A stretch of DNA of 64,000 nt from Pseudoips prasinana (taxonomy: Eukaryota; Arthropoda; Insecta; Lepidoptera; Nolidae): positions 8,680,001 to 8,744,000 of the forward strand of contig OX621255.1 in the NCBI GenBank assembly GCA_951640165.1. The letters run 5' to 3'. The notes beneath the pieces were generated by a model. It worked only from the letters and a program-made list of their open reading frames with translations. It searched no databases and had not been told where the DNA came from. Shown one piece after another: positions 21,286-30,858 of this stretch. Position 1 is the first letter of the stretch. The number at the start of each line of letters is the position of its first letter. Position numbers and translations under genes: made by a program.

Positions 21286-21777
21286 TGCACGTGTGGCGCA
21301 GCGGCTAAGACAGTCACCTCGCCGCTTCGTGTTCCGGGTTCGATTCCCGCGCCGGAAAATTATTTGTGTGACCCATAAATAGTTGTTCCGAGTGTGGATG
21401 TAATTTGTGTCCGTCTATATATGTTTACGGTCTAACGCTACGCTACGGTCACCGTAGCGTAGCTTATTTGGTTCGTGCTCCTGCCTACGAAGCTGGTGGT
21501 CCTGGGTTCGAATCCCGGTAAGTGCAAATATTTGTGTGATGAGCACGAATATTTGTTTCTAAGTCATGGATGTTTTCTATGTATATTAGTATTTATCTAT
21601 CTATACAAGTATGTATATCGTCGCCCGATACCCATAATACAAGCTTTGCTTAGTTTGGGGCTAGGATGATCTGTGTGACATTGTACCTAGATATTATTAT
21701 ATTATTATGTTTGTAAAGTACCCCGGTACACAGGGAAACCTTCCCTAACACGGGCGTTATCTTATTATTAAAAAAAA
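21286..21777 (+). mobile_element. SINE family A hosting a nested SINE B
   Basis: The head starts at 21286 (box A 'tggcgcagcggctaagac', box B 'gggttcgattcc') and the body runs to 21426. It is cut within 'ctatatatgttt'. It resumes at 21706 with 'tatgtttgtaaagtac' and ends in an A-run near 21777. The 7-bp TATGTTT at 21420-21426 is repeated at 21706-21712, as expected for target-primed insertion of the inner element. Confidence 0.9.
21427..21705 (+). mobile_element. SINE family B, nested
   Basis: Head from 'ggtcaccgtagcgtag' with box B 'ctgggttcgaatcccgg', body with 'tggatgttttctatg', 3' end 'ttagtttggggctaggatga' and an ATT-rich tail. At the 5' junction an inverted copy of its first bases makes the palindrome 'gctacgctacgg-tca-ccgtagcgtagc' near 21438-21464, which other copies lack. 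Confidence 0.9.
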
Positions 21778-21957
21778 GATTTTAAGCAGTAGCGTGGTGA
21801 AGCGTGGTGACCCGACTAAGAGAGGTGTCAAAATGTATTGGGGTACTTCTAGAAAAAAAAGAACTCAGTACCGGAACTTACTCAATCAGAGAGCACATAC
21901 AGCTGTCGTTCCTGTGCCTTATAATCACTATCCTATCTATTGGACTTTACTTACTTA

Positions 21958-22047
21958 TCGTATGGGCAGTGGTTATCATAGTAGTTCAAGCCGCTTAGCT
22001 TTTCTTTGACATGGCTTAATAATTGTTCTCTAATGACTAAAATTGAT
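21958..22047 (-). mobile_element. 5S rRNA-like SINE, tail only
   Basis: The minus-strand tail 'agtcattagagaac' through 'aaccactgcccatacg', lacking the head. It is directly joined to the head of the next copy and is inverted relative to it. Confidence 0.75.
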
Positions 22048-22256
22048 CGGTGAAGTTAAGCAACTAGGCTCGCGGTCAGTCCATAGATGAGTGACCGCCA
22101 AAGTGGTTTAATTTCTGTGCGTCTGCGCGCTTCGGAGGGCACCTTAAGCTGTCGGTCCCGGTTGTAGTCATTAGACAACAGTCGTTAAGCCATATCAGAG
22201 GCCTACAGGGCGGCTTGAACAACTCTGACACTAGGGTAACCACTGCCCATACGATA
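22048..22256 (+). mobile_element. 5S rRNA-like SINE, best copy
   Basis: It begins within the 5S-like head: 'gatcggtgaagttaagcaac' corresponds to 5S rRNA around box A, and 'tccatagatgagtgaccgcc' to box C ('TTGGATGGGTGACCGCC' in animal 5S rRNA). The family body follows: 'ggtcccggttgtagtcatta', 'ggcggcttgaacaactctga', then the end 'ccatacgataagtaagtaag'. The first 40 or so bases of a 5S gene are missing. Transcription from an internal 5S promoter (boxes A and C, TFIIIA/Pol III) is the presumed mode of origin. Confidence 0.75.
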
Positions 22257-22265
22257 AGTAAGTAA

Positions 22266-22437
22266 GTACCGGGAGGGAAAACTTAACGCGCCTTTCGAAG
22301 CACATAAATGCTCAGACATTAAACTACTTTGGTGGTCGCCCATCTATAGACAGACTGCGAGCCTGGTTGCTTAACCTCGCCGACCACTTACGGATCGGTG
22401 AGAACATCTGGCTATGAGAGTGTTGGAATTGATAATC
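22266..22437 (-). mobile_element. 5S rRNA-like SINE, head half
   Basis: On the minus strand the head reads 'gttctcaccgatccgtaagt', 'ggcgaggttaagcaaccagg' and 'tctatagatgggcgaccacc'. It continues to 'ggcgcgttaagttttccctc' and stops where the inverted neighbour's tail begins. This copy keeps more of the 5S 5' half than the others. Confidence 0.75.
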
Positions 22438-22780
22438 AACTTATGTTCCATTATTGGCTAGTTCCTGTTGAGGAATCTACTAACAACTGTTTACTGTACG
22501 AATAAGTAATAAATTCGGTCAGCACAATTATTTAATGATGCGTAAAATATCGAATGTTTTACTCACGAAATTATACTACTTATTTTATATAAGTCTTATA
22601 CGAAGCAAGAATTTGTATTTAAAATAAACAAAAGAATTTTAAGAATGTTTTAACTCTGGAATTTGCACATAATTATTTCATAATTTCCACATTCATTATG
22701 ACCTGCATTTTTGGGTTTTGCAATAGGCTGAATGTACAGTTACCTTGTTGCTAAAAAAATATGTTTTATACTGCGAACGA
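22438..22780. other. AT-rich stretch
   Basis: Nothing recognised. Confidence 0.45.
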
Positions 22781-23300
22781 AGAAGTAAAAGCCATAGGAG
22801 TTTTGGCGCCAACGGGGAAAAAGACGAAGAAAGTGCAATATTACCGTGAATTGTGATTTTCCGTGTTGAAACGAAAACTCTATAGAAGCCTCTAGTAAAG
22901 TCTCCAATACTTTACTGGGGTAGGACTTTGATTAAATAAATATGATTTGACTGTGACGACTTGTCTGGACTTTGACTCAATGACGAAAACCATAAAGTAT
23001 TACAACTGAAGACGAGGCGGTCTGGTCTCTGATCTTCCCCTGCCCCAACATGGCGAAAAAAAAAGTAAAAACCATAGGAGTATTGGCGCCAACGCGGAAA
23101 AAGATGAAGAAAGTGCAATATTGTCGTGAATTGTTATTCACGTGTGATTTATAGAAGCCTCCACTGTGACTTGACTGTTACGGACTTGTCTGGACTTTGA
23201 CTAAATGACGAAAACCATAAATTATTACAACTGAAGACGAGGCGGTATGGTCTCTGATCTTAGCCTGCCAAAACAGGGCGAAAAAAAGTAAAAACCATAG
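22781..23300. repeat. Repeat G, tandem dimer of about 280 bp
   Basis: Unit 1 (22781-23060) and unit 2 (23061-23283) share 'aaaaccatagga', 'ttggcgccaacg.ggaaaaag', 'agaaagtgcaata', 'cttgtctggactttgact' and 'actgaagacgaggcgg'. A third unit starts at 23284 ('agtaaaaaccatag') and stops. Unit 2 lacks about 55 bp present in unit 1. Diverged relatives lie at 25325-25680 and 26601-26830. Noncoding. Confidence 0.8.
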
Positions 23301-23563
23301 ACACAAAATTTTGCATAGCTAGCGTCCATGAACTATGAAAAATATCCGTGCGAAGTCTTCTATCTGAGTATCAGAACATCGTATCGGTTATTGATTTTAA
23401 CGATTCAGAACGTGACGATAAAGAATTGAGCGGTCATCACGCGCGACAAAGAATAATTGACAATCGTGAAAATTTATTACTTCATAATAATAGCTATTGT
23501 TCGATATCTACCTTCATATACAACGTATAACTTAAATAGTGTAGCGTACCTGAAATATTTGTG
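23301..23563. other. Unassigned stretch with a 60-codon frame
   Basis: The plus-strand frame at 23348-23530 contains 'DDKELSGHHARQRIID', which faintly recalls the end of Harbinger-type nucleases (HARBI1-like). No catalytic part is nearby, so I do not call a gene. Confidence 0.2.
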
Positions 23564-23720
23564 AATATCCTGGGACATTATTCACACACGGCCATCTGAT
23601 CCCAAATTAAGCAGAGCTTGTACTAATGGATATCAGATCAGTTCAGAACTGATATACTACATACACTACTTTTCTTTCTTAATACATAGGTTGATAATTA
23701 CAGCCAGGCACTATGTCGAG
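23564..23720 (-). mobile_element. SINE family C, 5'-truncated
   Basis: Plus-strand order 'aatatcctgggacattattc', 'ggccatctgatcccaaatta', 'gaactgatatactac', then the sequence decays before the tRNA-like head. Confidence 0.75.
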
Positions 23721-23730
23721 TACAAACTCA

Positions 23731-23933
23731 TAATAATAATAATATAATATCCTGGGACATTATTCACACACGGCCATCAGATCCCAAACTAAGCATATAT
23801 ACCTACTACTTTTCTTTTGTAAATACATACTTATATAGATAATAATTATACCCAGACTCAGGTCAAACATACTTGTTCATGCACACAAATAACTGTCCTG
23901 GTTGGTAATCGAACCCACGACCTACGGCGTGAA
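23731..23933 (-). mobile_element. SINE family C
   Basis: A second copy in the same direction, beginning with an (AAT)n tail. It has the 'cacacaaataactgtcctgg' and box-B-containing 'gtaatcgaacccacgacc' parts and loses the segment between 'actaagca' and 'tactacttttctttt'. The head is truncated after 'ggcgtgaa'. Confidence 0.8.
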
Positions 23934-24455
23934 TTGTTATTTTAAAATATAAAATTATTAATAATTTTATTAAATGTCAAAAATTCTCAAACATAAATTA
24001 AGTATGTTATTAAAAAATTAAGGATAAATCTAAAATGATGAAATCTAGTTGTTTGAGTAAGTTGGTTAGTTGTTACGCTCGTTATATTCCTGTCTCATAC
24101 TATTTATGTTTCACGTTGTATAAATACGTAATATGTATGTATGTACGCAAACTATTATGTGTACCTAATGTTCGTCAAATCGTTCGTGACGCACGAGGGT
24201 GCAATATATTGCATTAGAATAATTTGCGAATAATTGGTGGTATATACACAAATATTACCAACAGCGATTATAGGCGATATCTAACTCACGTTGTTCATCG
24301 ATTATATGTCAAAGAACAATGTTTTATAGCTCAACTTTGGTCAGCAAAAAGGGTTACTTATCACCTTTATATTATTTCGAGAATATCACAATTCATATTA
24401 TGAAACTTTGGACATTATTAAAATATAGTAATAATAATGTCCTCCTAACCGAATT
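23934..24455. other. Unannotated AT-rich stretch
   Basis: Nothing recognised. The 60-codon frame at 24035 has no support. Confidence 0.4.
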
Positions 24456-24792
24456 TCGTCCACGGCGGCCAGTCTCAATAGGGATTCTCAGATCTGCGCT
24501 GGACATATTATAGTGCACAAGTGTGAGCGCAAACACAGGAGCACTTCCTATATCATCACTCTCATCCTATGGAACACTTAGCGACATGACCGGAAAGAGG
24601 TCAGGTACCGACCGACGGCTTTACGTGGTCTCCAAGGCACGGGGGTACAATACCGCCAACACCCAGACTTCAGGCTGATTTTGAGAAAATTTTTCTTTTT
24701 ACAGAAAGGTCACAATCACATTTAGCCCGGGATTTGAACCCACGACCTCGTTCTCTGCGGTTGAACACGCTACCGCTAGACCAACGAGGCAA
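24456..24792 (-). mobile_element. SINE family D
   Basis: On the minus strand the tRNA-like head reads 'gcctcgttggtctagcggta' with box B 'gtgggttcaaatcccgg'. The body contains 'gtgcc.tggagaccacgtaa' and 'cctgacctctttccggtc'. Related copies are at 14555-14640, 39667-39785 and 48650-48872. The head resembles an ordinary tRNA but has SINE sequence attached and is repeated. Confidence 0.75.
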
Positions 24793-24986
24793 GTTTATGA
24801 TCACCAACTATACATTCTTGAAGTCCATATCCTTGACACATTCGCTGATGTGTGAATAATAAATAAATTCTACGATTCCAAGGTAACTGACCTTATATAT
24901 TACTCCATGAATATGATGAAGCTAAGCAATTCATGCAGATTTTTAAATATATTATTATAATTTATTGAGATCCGAGATTCAAGGCG

Positions 24987-25195
24987 GTCACACACGGCCA
25001 TCTGATCCCAACTAAGCGGAGCCTGTATTTTGGAAACCAGATAACTGACATACTACAGCTATCGGCTATCAATATATATAGATCATTACACCCAGACTCA
25101 GGACAAATAGACGTGTTAGTGCACATAAATATCTGTCTTGGGTGGGAATCAAACCCATGACCTGGGGACCGTAACTACCAACCACGCCAACCATC
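24987..25195 (-). mobile_element. SINE family C
   Basis: 'cacacggccatctgatccca', 'ggaaaccagataactgacat', 'cacccagactcaggaca' and 'gggtgggaatcaaacccatg' are all present. The end of the head is degenerate ('aaccacgccaaccatccca'). Confidence 0.85.
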
Positions 25196-25324
25196 CCATC
25201 AAAAAAATCAGTTGCAGAATTTAACGTTTCAAAAAGCATTTTAATACATATTAAGTGATCATAAAAAGTAACCAAGTAAAGCAAGTTGAAGTGACAATGA
25301 GTAGTGAACACGTCAAGTCAGAAT

Positions 25325-25680
25325 CTTACACCAGCAAAGTAGTGGACATTTTTCTGGAGGCTTTTATGGAGTTTTAGGCTGATTTCAGAGTCGCGCCGGC
25401 GAGCAGCGCCGTCCAAACGCGCGCGCTTCAATTACACTAGATAGTAGTTGCGTTTCATAGTCACGCAGTTCAAACGCGCCGCCGCGCCGGTAACACGCGC
25501 GCCGTCGGCCAGCGCTGCCCGAGCTCCTCTACTGGCAGCTAGCGTTTCAGAGTGACGCGTCTCGCACGCGCCGCTGTTGAGACGCGCTGGCCTCCGGCGC
25601 GTGCCGCACGCGTCACTCTGAAATCAGCCTTAGACTCAACACGGAAAATCTTTTTCCGCTTTGGTGCCATAACTGTTAAT
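25325..25680 (-). repeat. Repeat G relative, split by a GC-rich MITE
   Basis: With 25377-25632 removed, the minus-strand reading runs 'ttggtgccaaagcggaaaaa'-like, 'ttttccgtgttgag', 'ctaaaactccataaaagcct' and 'gtccactactttgctgg'. This parallels 22855-22920 in repeat G unit 1. The MITE therefore inserted into an existing G copy. Confidence 0.7.
25377..25629. mobile_element. GC-rich MITE, PIF/Harbinger-like
   Basis: Both ends begin with the 15-bp inverted repeat 'ggctgatttcagagt' and are flanked by TTA (25374-25376 and 25630-25632). The 253-bp interior is extremely rich in CG dinucleotides. It carries inner variants of the ends ('gtttcatagtcacgc', 'gtttcagagtgacgc'), suggesting growth by end duplication. 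A 3-bp TWA target duplication is characteristic of PIF/Harbinger elements. Frames of 91-94 codons overlapping it are accidental. Confidence 0.8.
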
Positions 25681-26600
25681 ACAAACTCTTTTCTTTTAAT
25701 GAGATTATATCCAAATATAGTTTTAAACTTAGTAATAGTTTTTTTACTACCAAATCGGCAATCCACATTCTTCGACATACTGGTGCTTGCTAGGGAGCTA
25801 ATACATTTGATCTGCATGTGCAACTAACTTAACATCAGAGCGCTTACTCTGGATTGGTTAACATTGTTGTCCCATTCCTGCTGAACGATTAGATCCAATC
25901 AGGTTTGAGTTAAGATTTACGCTATAAAATTTTGACCGTTTGGGGCGTATTATCAATATGACATCATCTTCCACATGAACCAATGATCAGGACATTAGAG
26001 ACGTAAGTTTCTAGAAAAAGCCGTTAGATGGAACCTACCATTAGGGTGTTAACAAGGGACCTCGTAAATTTGATCTGACAATGTCTATCGTTCGTGGTAT
26101 AACGGTAGAGTGGACAACCTCAATCGGTAGATGGTAGAGGTAGATTCCCGTCAATGTTTAAATTTATGATTTTCTAGTTGTGTGCTTAGGTACTCTATGA
26201 ATTGAATTGAGTGTAAACTTAATATTTTGCACTATTACAAAATAAATACCACCAGCATTTCTTAGCACAAATAACGGCGAAGAATCTTTGACGAGTTGCA
26301 CATTCTGGAAGTTAGAACCACTAATTCAGTTTATTGTACATTTTAAATGACCGTAAAAATATTTTAACTGCCTTTTAACTAATAAAGTGCACGAACGCTA
26401 TGGAAATTGTCGTGATAATTGTGGCTCAAATAAAACAGCGTTTAGAATGCCATTGAAAACACCGGTTGTAATGTTTACTAATAGCAGCTATATTAGTAAA
26501 TGCTATTTTATTTACTTTAACATTACTTATTCCCTCGGGTTGACTTCTATGCTTGAAAAGAATATTTATATGATCTTTCTCAAACAATCAAAACTAAGGT
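25681..26600. other. Unannotated stretch
   Basis: Contains the tRNA-like patch at 26080-26150. The 71-codon frame at 26387-26602 is unsupported. Confidence 0.4.
26080..26150 (+). pseudogene. Possible tRNA-like relic
   Basis: 'gtggtataacggtagagtgg' resembles a box A and 'ggtagattcccgt' a box B, spaced as in a tRNA. The arms do not fold convincingly. It could be a decayed SINE head or chance. Confidence 0.2.
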
Positions 26601-26830
26601 AGACTTTGGCGCCAATGCGGAAAAAGAGACATCGAGGCATTGTTTCATTTTTAAACTAAGTAGTTTAATATATGAGTTTTTCTGCGTAAACTGGTGGATT
26701 TTTAAAAATAACTTTTTCGACAATGACAGAAATTTGACAGATTGGGGTAGCTTGATGTGCTGGCCTCTACATAGAAGGCTTCTAGTAAATTCTCCACTAC
26801 TTTGATGGGGTAGCACTTAGCATGACAATG
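26601..26830. repeat. Mosaic of repeat G and half of MITE H
   Basis: 'ttggcgccaatgcggaaaaa' (26609) and 'aggcttctagtaaattctcc' onward (26774-26830) belong to repeat G. In between, 'tttgacagattggggtagct' to 'gctggcctctaca' (26735-26772) is one arm of MITE H. The other arm is gone. Confidence 0.6.
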
Positions 26831-26918
26831 ACGAACTTACTTGACTTTAACAGTGAATAAATAATGAAAATATAGCATGATATTGAATTCAGACGTAAAT
26901 GGCTTGATTAATTAAAAC

Positions 26919-26988
26919 ATGGCAACTATTCCGCCTCAAACTAAAGAAGAATCACGTAAATTGGATCATAAATCTCAGCGTAATCAGT
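26919..26988 (+). other. Short open frame ending in a MITE
   Basis: From the ATG at 26919 the frame reads MATIPPQTKEESRKLDHKSQ, rich in charged residues and not AT noise. It runs directly into MITE H at 26989. It might be a scrap of a coding exon cut by the insertion. There is no splice evidence, and chance remains likely. Confidence 0.15.
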
Positions 26989-27129
26989 GTACGGACGCCA
27001 GCACATCCAGCTACCCCAATCTGTCAAATTTCTGTTTCAGATTTTCAACTTTATCACTTAAGCATAAGTTTCACTTTCGATCGGGGAAAGTTTACAGATT
27101 GGGGTAGCTTGATGCGCTGACGTCTGTGC
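26989..27129. mobile_element. MITE H, complete copy
   Basis: Ends 'gtacggacgccagcacatcc' and mirrored 'gatgcgctgacgtctgtgc', 141 bp, with the same interior as 20115-20256 ('tcactttc...tcggggaaa'). Confidence 0.8.
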
Positions 27130-28589
27130 ATACAAAAAATACCAACCAACTTGAGACCTTTCTACTTTTGAAGTCGGTTAATTGCTTGACATTGACAAAT
27201 ATTCTAATCAAGTAAGTCAATATCAAATAAGAAAAATAATTAGGGAAATCTAGACGTGTATTTTACTGATTAAACAATTTGAGATTATTATATGGGCAAA
27301 TGGCGGCATTATGCAAAAGAGACATTCTGAGTAATATACTTTTTGCTACTGCAGTCATTTGTTAATATTGTAACTTCCTCCTTGCCACAATCCGTAGCTT
27401 GTTCATACTTGTCAATTGTCTATCATGAATCTCATAAACAAATAATATAAGAAGGCAATCATACCTATCTTTAACTATTATGGGATAAATTAGGTAAAGA
27501 ACTAGTATTTCAGAATGAAGGTACTTACTTATTACTTCAAGTACTGCAACGTGTTTTGTCTGAAACAAAAACAAAAAATTTAAACTTATAGTCAATTAGA
27601 TAAATATACAGTTCAAGCTATGATTGCTTAAAATTACAATGTGACATAAGTTATTTTTGTAGGTTCGGTGTAGACGTAGACCTTCTCCTTTGCTGACTGT
27701 ACATACATACAGAGCTAAAATAATTATAATCTAATTCCCAATCTTCAAAGAGAAGTAAAAGCCCAAATCTTTTGGAGTAATCTTGTTTCGCCTCACAATT
27801 GTAATACAATTAGGTATACTGTGGTACTCTTTTCGTGATAAGATCTCTTTAGTCTATGATTCAAAGCATAGATAAAAAAATATAATTTATTAACGACTTG
27901 TTTCAAATTTAGAACGTTCATTAAAGAGGTGTTATGTCATACAAGTTGTATAACTGTAGGAACTAAAGTCATAATGTAGGTACAGTCGAGTGCTTAGTTA
28001 GCCTGCACTGCCCCATTACCACCTATTTCTATAGAGTAGATTAGTTATACTTTATGGTAGGTACCATATTGAAATATCTAATAATTAAAAAATCGAATGA
28101 ATACATCTCTTCCATACAACCGTTGGTGGAGCCTAAACATGGACAAGTATATGGACTGCTGTCCATATACTTTTATAAATCTACATATGTATGTACCTCC
28201 GTACGAATATTTTATGTTTATTATCAGAAACAATACTTGTATACTAATAAGTCTGAGTAGATCGGCATCTTTCAAAACCACCGCGCGGGCGGAAAAATAT
28301 GGGATTAAATTAAATATACTCCGGTTCCGAATTAGTCACTTAATATCACAGATAATAAAATTTAATACAAATACTGAAACTTTTTGGATCGTTAAACTGA
28401 CAGGTGAGAGTAAGCCCGGCGGGTCTAAAATATGATGAACGCTTCCTATTACTTTGACTGACAATAGGCAATTATGTAGACTGTATGAATCGGTTAGGCC
28501 TGGATGTACTATTTTAAGTAAACCATTGGCCGTTACTGTACCGCCAACACCAAAGTTATAACCAAAAATATGTATATAGTATTGCTTCG
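27130..28589. other. Long unannotated stretch
   Basis: Overlapping frames on both strands at 28054-28435 (up to 112 codons) show no domain. The palindrome at 28144-28171 lies inside them, and two of the frames read through it, one on each strand. Confidence 0.4.
28144..28171. repeat. 12-bp perfect palindrome
   Basis: 'aagtatatggac' and 'gtccatatactt' flank a 4-base loop. Short, isolated and of unknown meaning. Confidence 0.6.
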
Positions 28590-29585
28590 TTTTATGGCCT
28601 CCGGGTCAAATTCCAAATCCCTAAGTAACTGGTTCACTGCTAATAATCTGATAATTAATACAAACAAAACAAAATTGCTGTTATTTAAAACTACATCACG
28701 AAAGAACGCAAATATAGATATAAACTTAAATGGTAAAAAAAATTATTTAGTAGATAATGTAAAATTTTTAGGTGTTAATATAGATTCAAGTTTAAATTGG
28801 AAACAAGAGATGGCTACCATAGACTCATCGCTGTCATCAGCATGTTATGCACTTAGGACCTTGAGGGATCTAATTGACATAAAACACCTGAAAGCTGTAT
28901 ATCATAGTTTGGTGGAGTCCAGGTTGAGATACAGCATAATGTGTTGGGGAAATAGCTATGGTTACAACTGTCAAAGAGCATTCGTCCTCCAAAAACGCGC
29001 TGTAAGAACTATAGTAAAAATACCACAGTGGGAATCATGTAGGGAATATTTTATTAAATTAGATATACTAACAGTACCAAGTTTATATATCCTATGTGTC
29101 TTGAGTAACTTCTCTAAATATATACACAAATATGAAACTCAGCAAGAAAGAGAAATTAGAGAAAACACCCGTAGAAAGACTATTAAAAATAAAATTGCGC
29201 CTAAACTAAATATTGTGAAACATTCTACTGAGTACCAGGGAACAGAATTATTTAATAAGTTACCAGACAACTTGAAACAGACTGTATATAACACACATTT
29301 ATTTAAAATAAGGCTAAAACGTTTCCTAATTAAAAAATGTTATTACTCTGTGACTGATTTTGTAAATGACAATTGTAATTGACATTGTAATAATGATTAT
29401 GCGTAGATTTGTTTATGTTATGTTGACTGTTTTTAATGTTTTATAATTTTATTCTATTATATGTTTAACTTGTACCTGACCTATGTTAATGTAATTCATA
29501 TATTTAATTTTAATTAATGCACTTATTTGTAATCACAATTCAGATACAATGTAAATTGTTTTATGAATAAATAAATAAATAAATA
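28590..29585 (+). pseudogene. Non-LTR retrotransposon, 3' part of reverse transcriptase
   Basis: An open frame from 28570 to 29382 (270 codons) encodes the end of a LINE reverse transcriptase; the first codons are probably flanking sequence. From about residue 15 it reads S-K-S-L-S-N-W-F-T-A-N-N-L, then NTNKTKLLLF, VKFLGVNIDSSLNWK, VESRLRYSIMCWGNS, LQKRAVRTIVKI and ILTVPSLYIL. These are the palm-end, thumb and C-terminal blocks typical of the CR1/Jockey group, nearest in my judgement to Daphne/Kiri-like elements. The catalytic YxDD box and the endonuclease lie upstream and are absent, so the copy is 5'-truncated and inactive. An AT-rich 3' untranslated region ends in an (AATA)n tail at 29563-29583. 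That the frame is still open suggests moderate age. Confidence 0.85.
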
Positions 29586-30295
29586 TCAATGGAGACAAAT
29601 ATTACGAAATATTGCACTAATACGCGCACTGGCACATAATTAGTGGACAGGTCCTAACGTATCCAGGGTTACCATATCTAAGGATTCGTTCTGAGATTTC
29701 AGAATTTTTTTGTCAAACTATAAAGTTAATAAGTCTCAGAAGTTTTCAATGGAAATCAAGACCTTTCTCCAGAATTTAGGTTTTTGAATTTGGTTACCCT
29801 AATTTCTACTCAATGGTTCGCGCCAATACTAAAATGTCACAACAAAAGATGACATTTCATTTTCATAAGAATAGTTCTTTAATTATAAATGAAATGGTAT
29901 TATACAAATATATTTAAATTTATTTAGTTGGTATTGCATGGAATTATAGTAACTGATTGGTGATGGTAACTAAGAACCCGACTGTGTACAGTCGAGTTCA
30001 CTGTAGTGCAGTGTACACAAACTAGCGTCGGAAGCAATTTGGAAGTCAGAAGTCGCAAATGATTCCCACATAGATCATACGTCAGTGCAGAGAAAGTGTG
30101 ATCTAAGATAAACCGATTGATGATACGATTATTAAATTGTTTTATCAATGACTTGAATGACGTTCGAGTTAATTTGCTCTGACAGCTTATTATCTCTGTT
30201 TTTTTTAATAATCTCGTTTGACATATTGTCTATGTTCAATTGTGACTTGTGACTTTTAGTTCATTTTTCTACTTTGAAATTATTTACAGTTAGTT
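29586..30295. other. Unannotated stretch
   Basis: Nothing recognised. Confidence 0.4.
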
Positions 30296-30450
30296 TAAAA
30301 GGCTTTCACTACTTCACTGGACACTAAAGGCATGTGAGAGACCAAGCCATGTAACAAATAAGACCACAAACGAAATAACAAAGGACTCCTTTGAGGTTCA
30401 AACCTCGGCCCGAGTCGTTTGCTGACGTGGAGATGCGTGTGAGGTTGGAG
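30296..30450. repeat. Dispersed repeat X, copy 2
   Basis: Matches 8036-8215 ('ctgacgtggagatgc' is identical). It lies immediately before a SINE A. Confidence 0.5.
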
Positions 30451-30477
30451 GACGCATTTCATTGATGAGAATGCAAC

Positions 30478-30670
30478 GGCACGTGTGGCGCAGCGACTAA
30501 GGCACTCGTGTCTCGGGTTCGATACCCGCACTAGACAACAATTTGTGTTGCCCATAAGTAGTTGTGCTGAGTTTAGATTTACATTGTGTCCGTTAATTAT
30601 ATGTTTGTAAAGTACCCCGCGACACAGGGTCGACCTATACCTAAAAGCGAGCGTTGACTTAAAAAAAATT
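30478..30670 (+). mobile_element. SINE family A
   Basis: Head 'gcacgtgtggcgcagcgact' with box B 'cgggttcgatacccg', body 'cccataagtagttg', tail 'aagtaccccgcgacacaggg' and a terminal A-run. About 16 bp are missing inside the head. Confidence 0.85.
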
Positions 30671-30780
30671 AAGGGTCATGGTAGACGATGGTGGCCGCAG
30701 CGCACCACCTTTTGAGAATTAGAAATGTATTTGTATTTCATCATGGGTCAAGAATAAAATGCGATATAAGGACTATGTAC

Positions 30781-30858
30781 ATACACAAGGTTCACTTTCA
30801 ATTGGGGATATTTGACAGATTGGGGTAGCTTGATGTGCTGGCGTCTGTACATAGTACT
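30781..30858. mobile_element. MITE H, right half
   Basis: 'ggttcactttcaattgggga' to 'ggcgtctgtaca'. The left arm is missing or replaced by 'atgtacatacacaa'. Confidence 0.65.

Noticed and set aside
22048..22110. A functional 5S rRNA gene
   Set aside because: The 5' third is missing, boxes A and C carry changes and the sequence runs into a repeated body without a T-run terminator.
23348..23530. Harbinger nuclease C-terminus
   Set aside because: Only a faint resemblance over about 16 residues, with no catalytic region nearby.
25539..25827. 91- and 94-codon frames on both strands
   Set aside because: Both run through the CpG-rich MITE, where stops are rare because of composition.
28097..28435. 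112-codon frame
   Set aside because: Overlaps frames on both strands and runs through a palindrome; no recognisable family.
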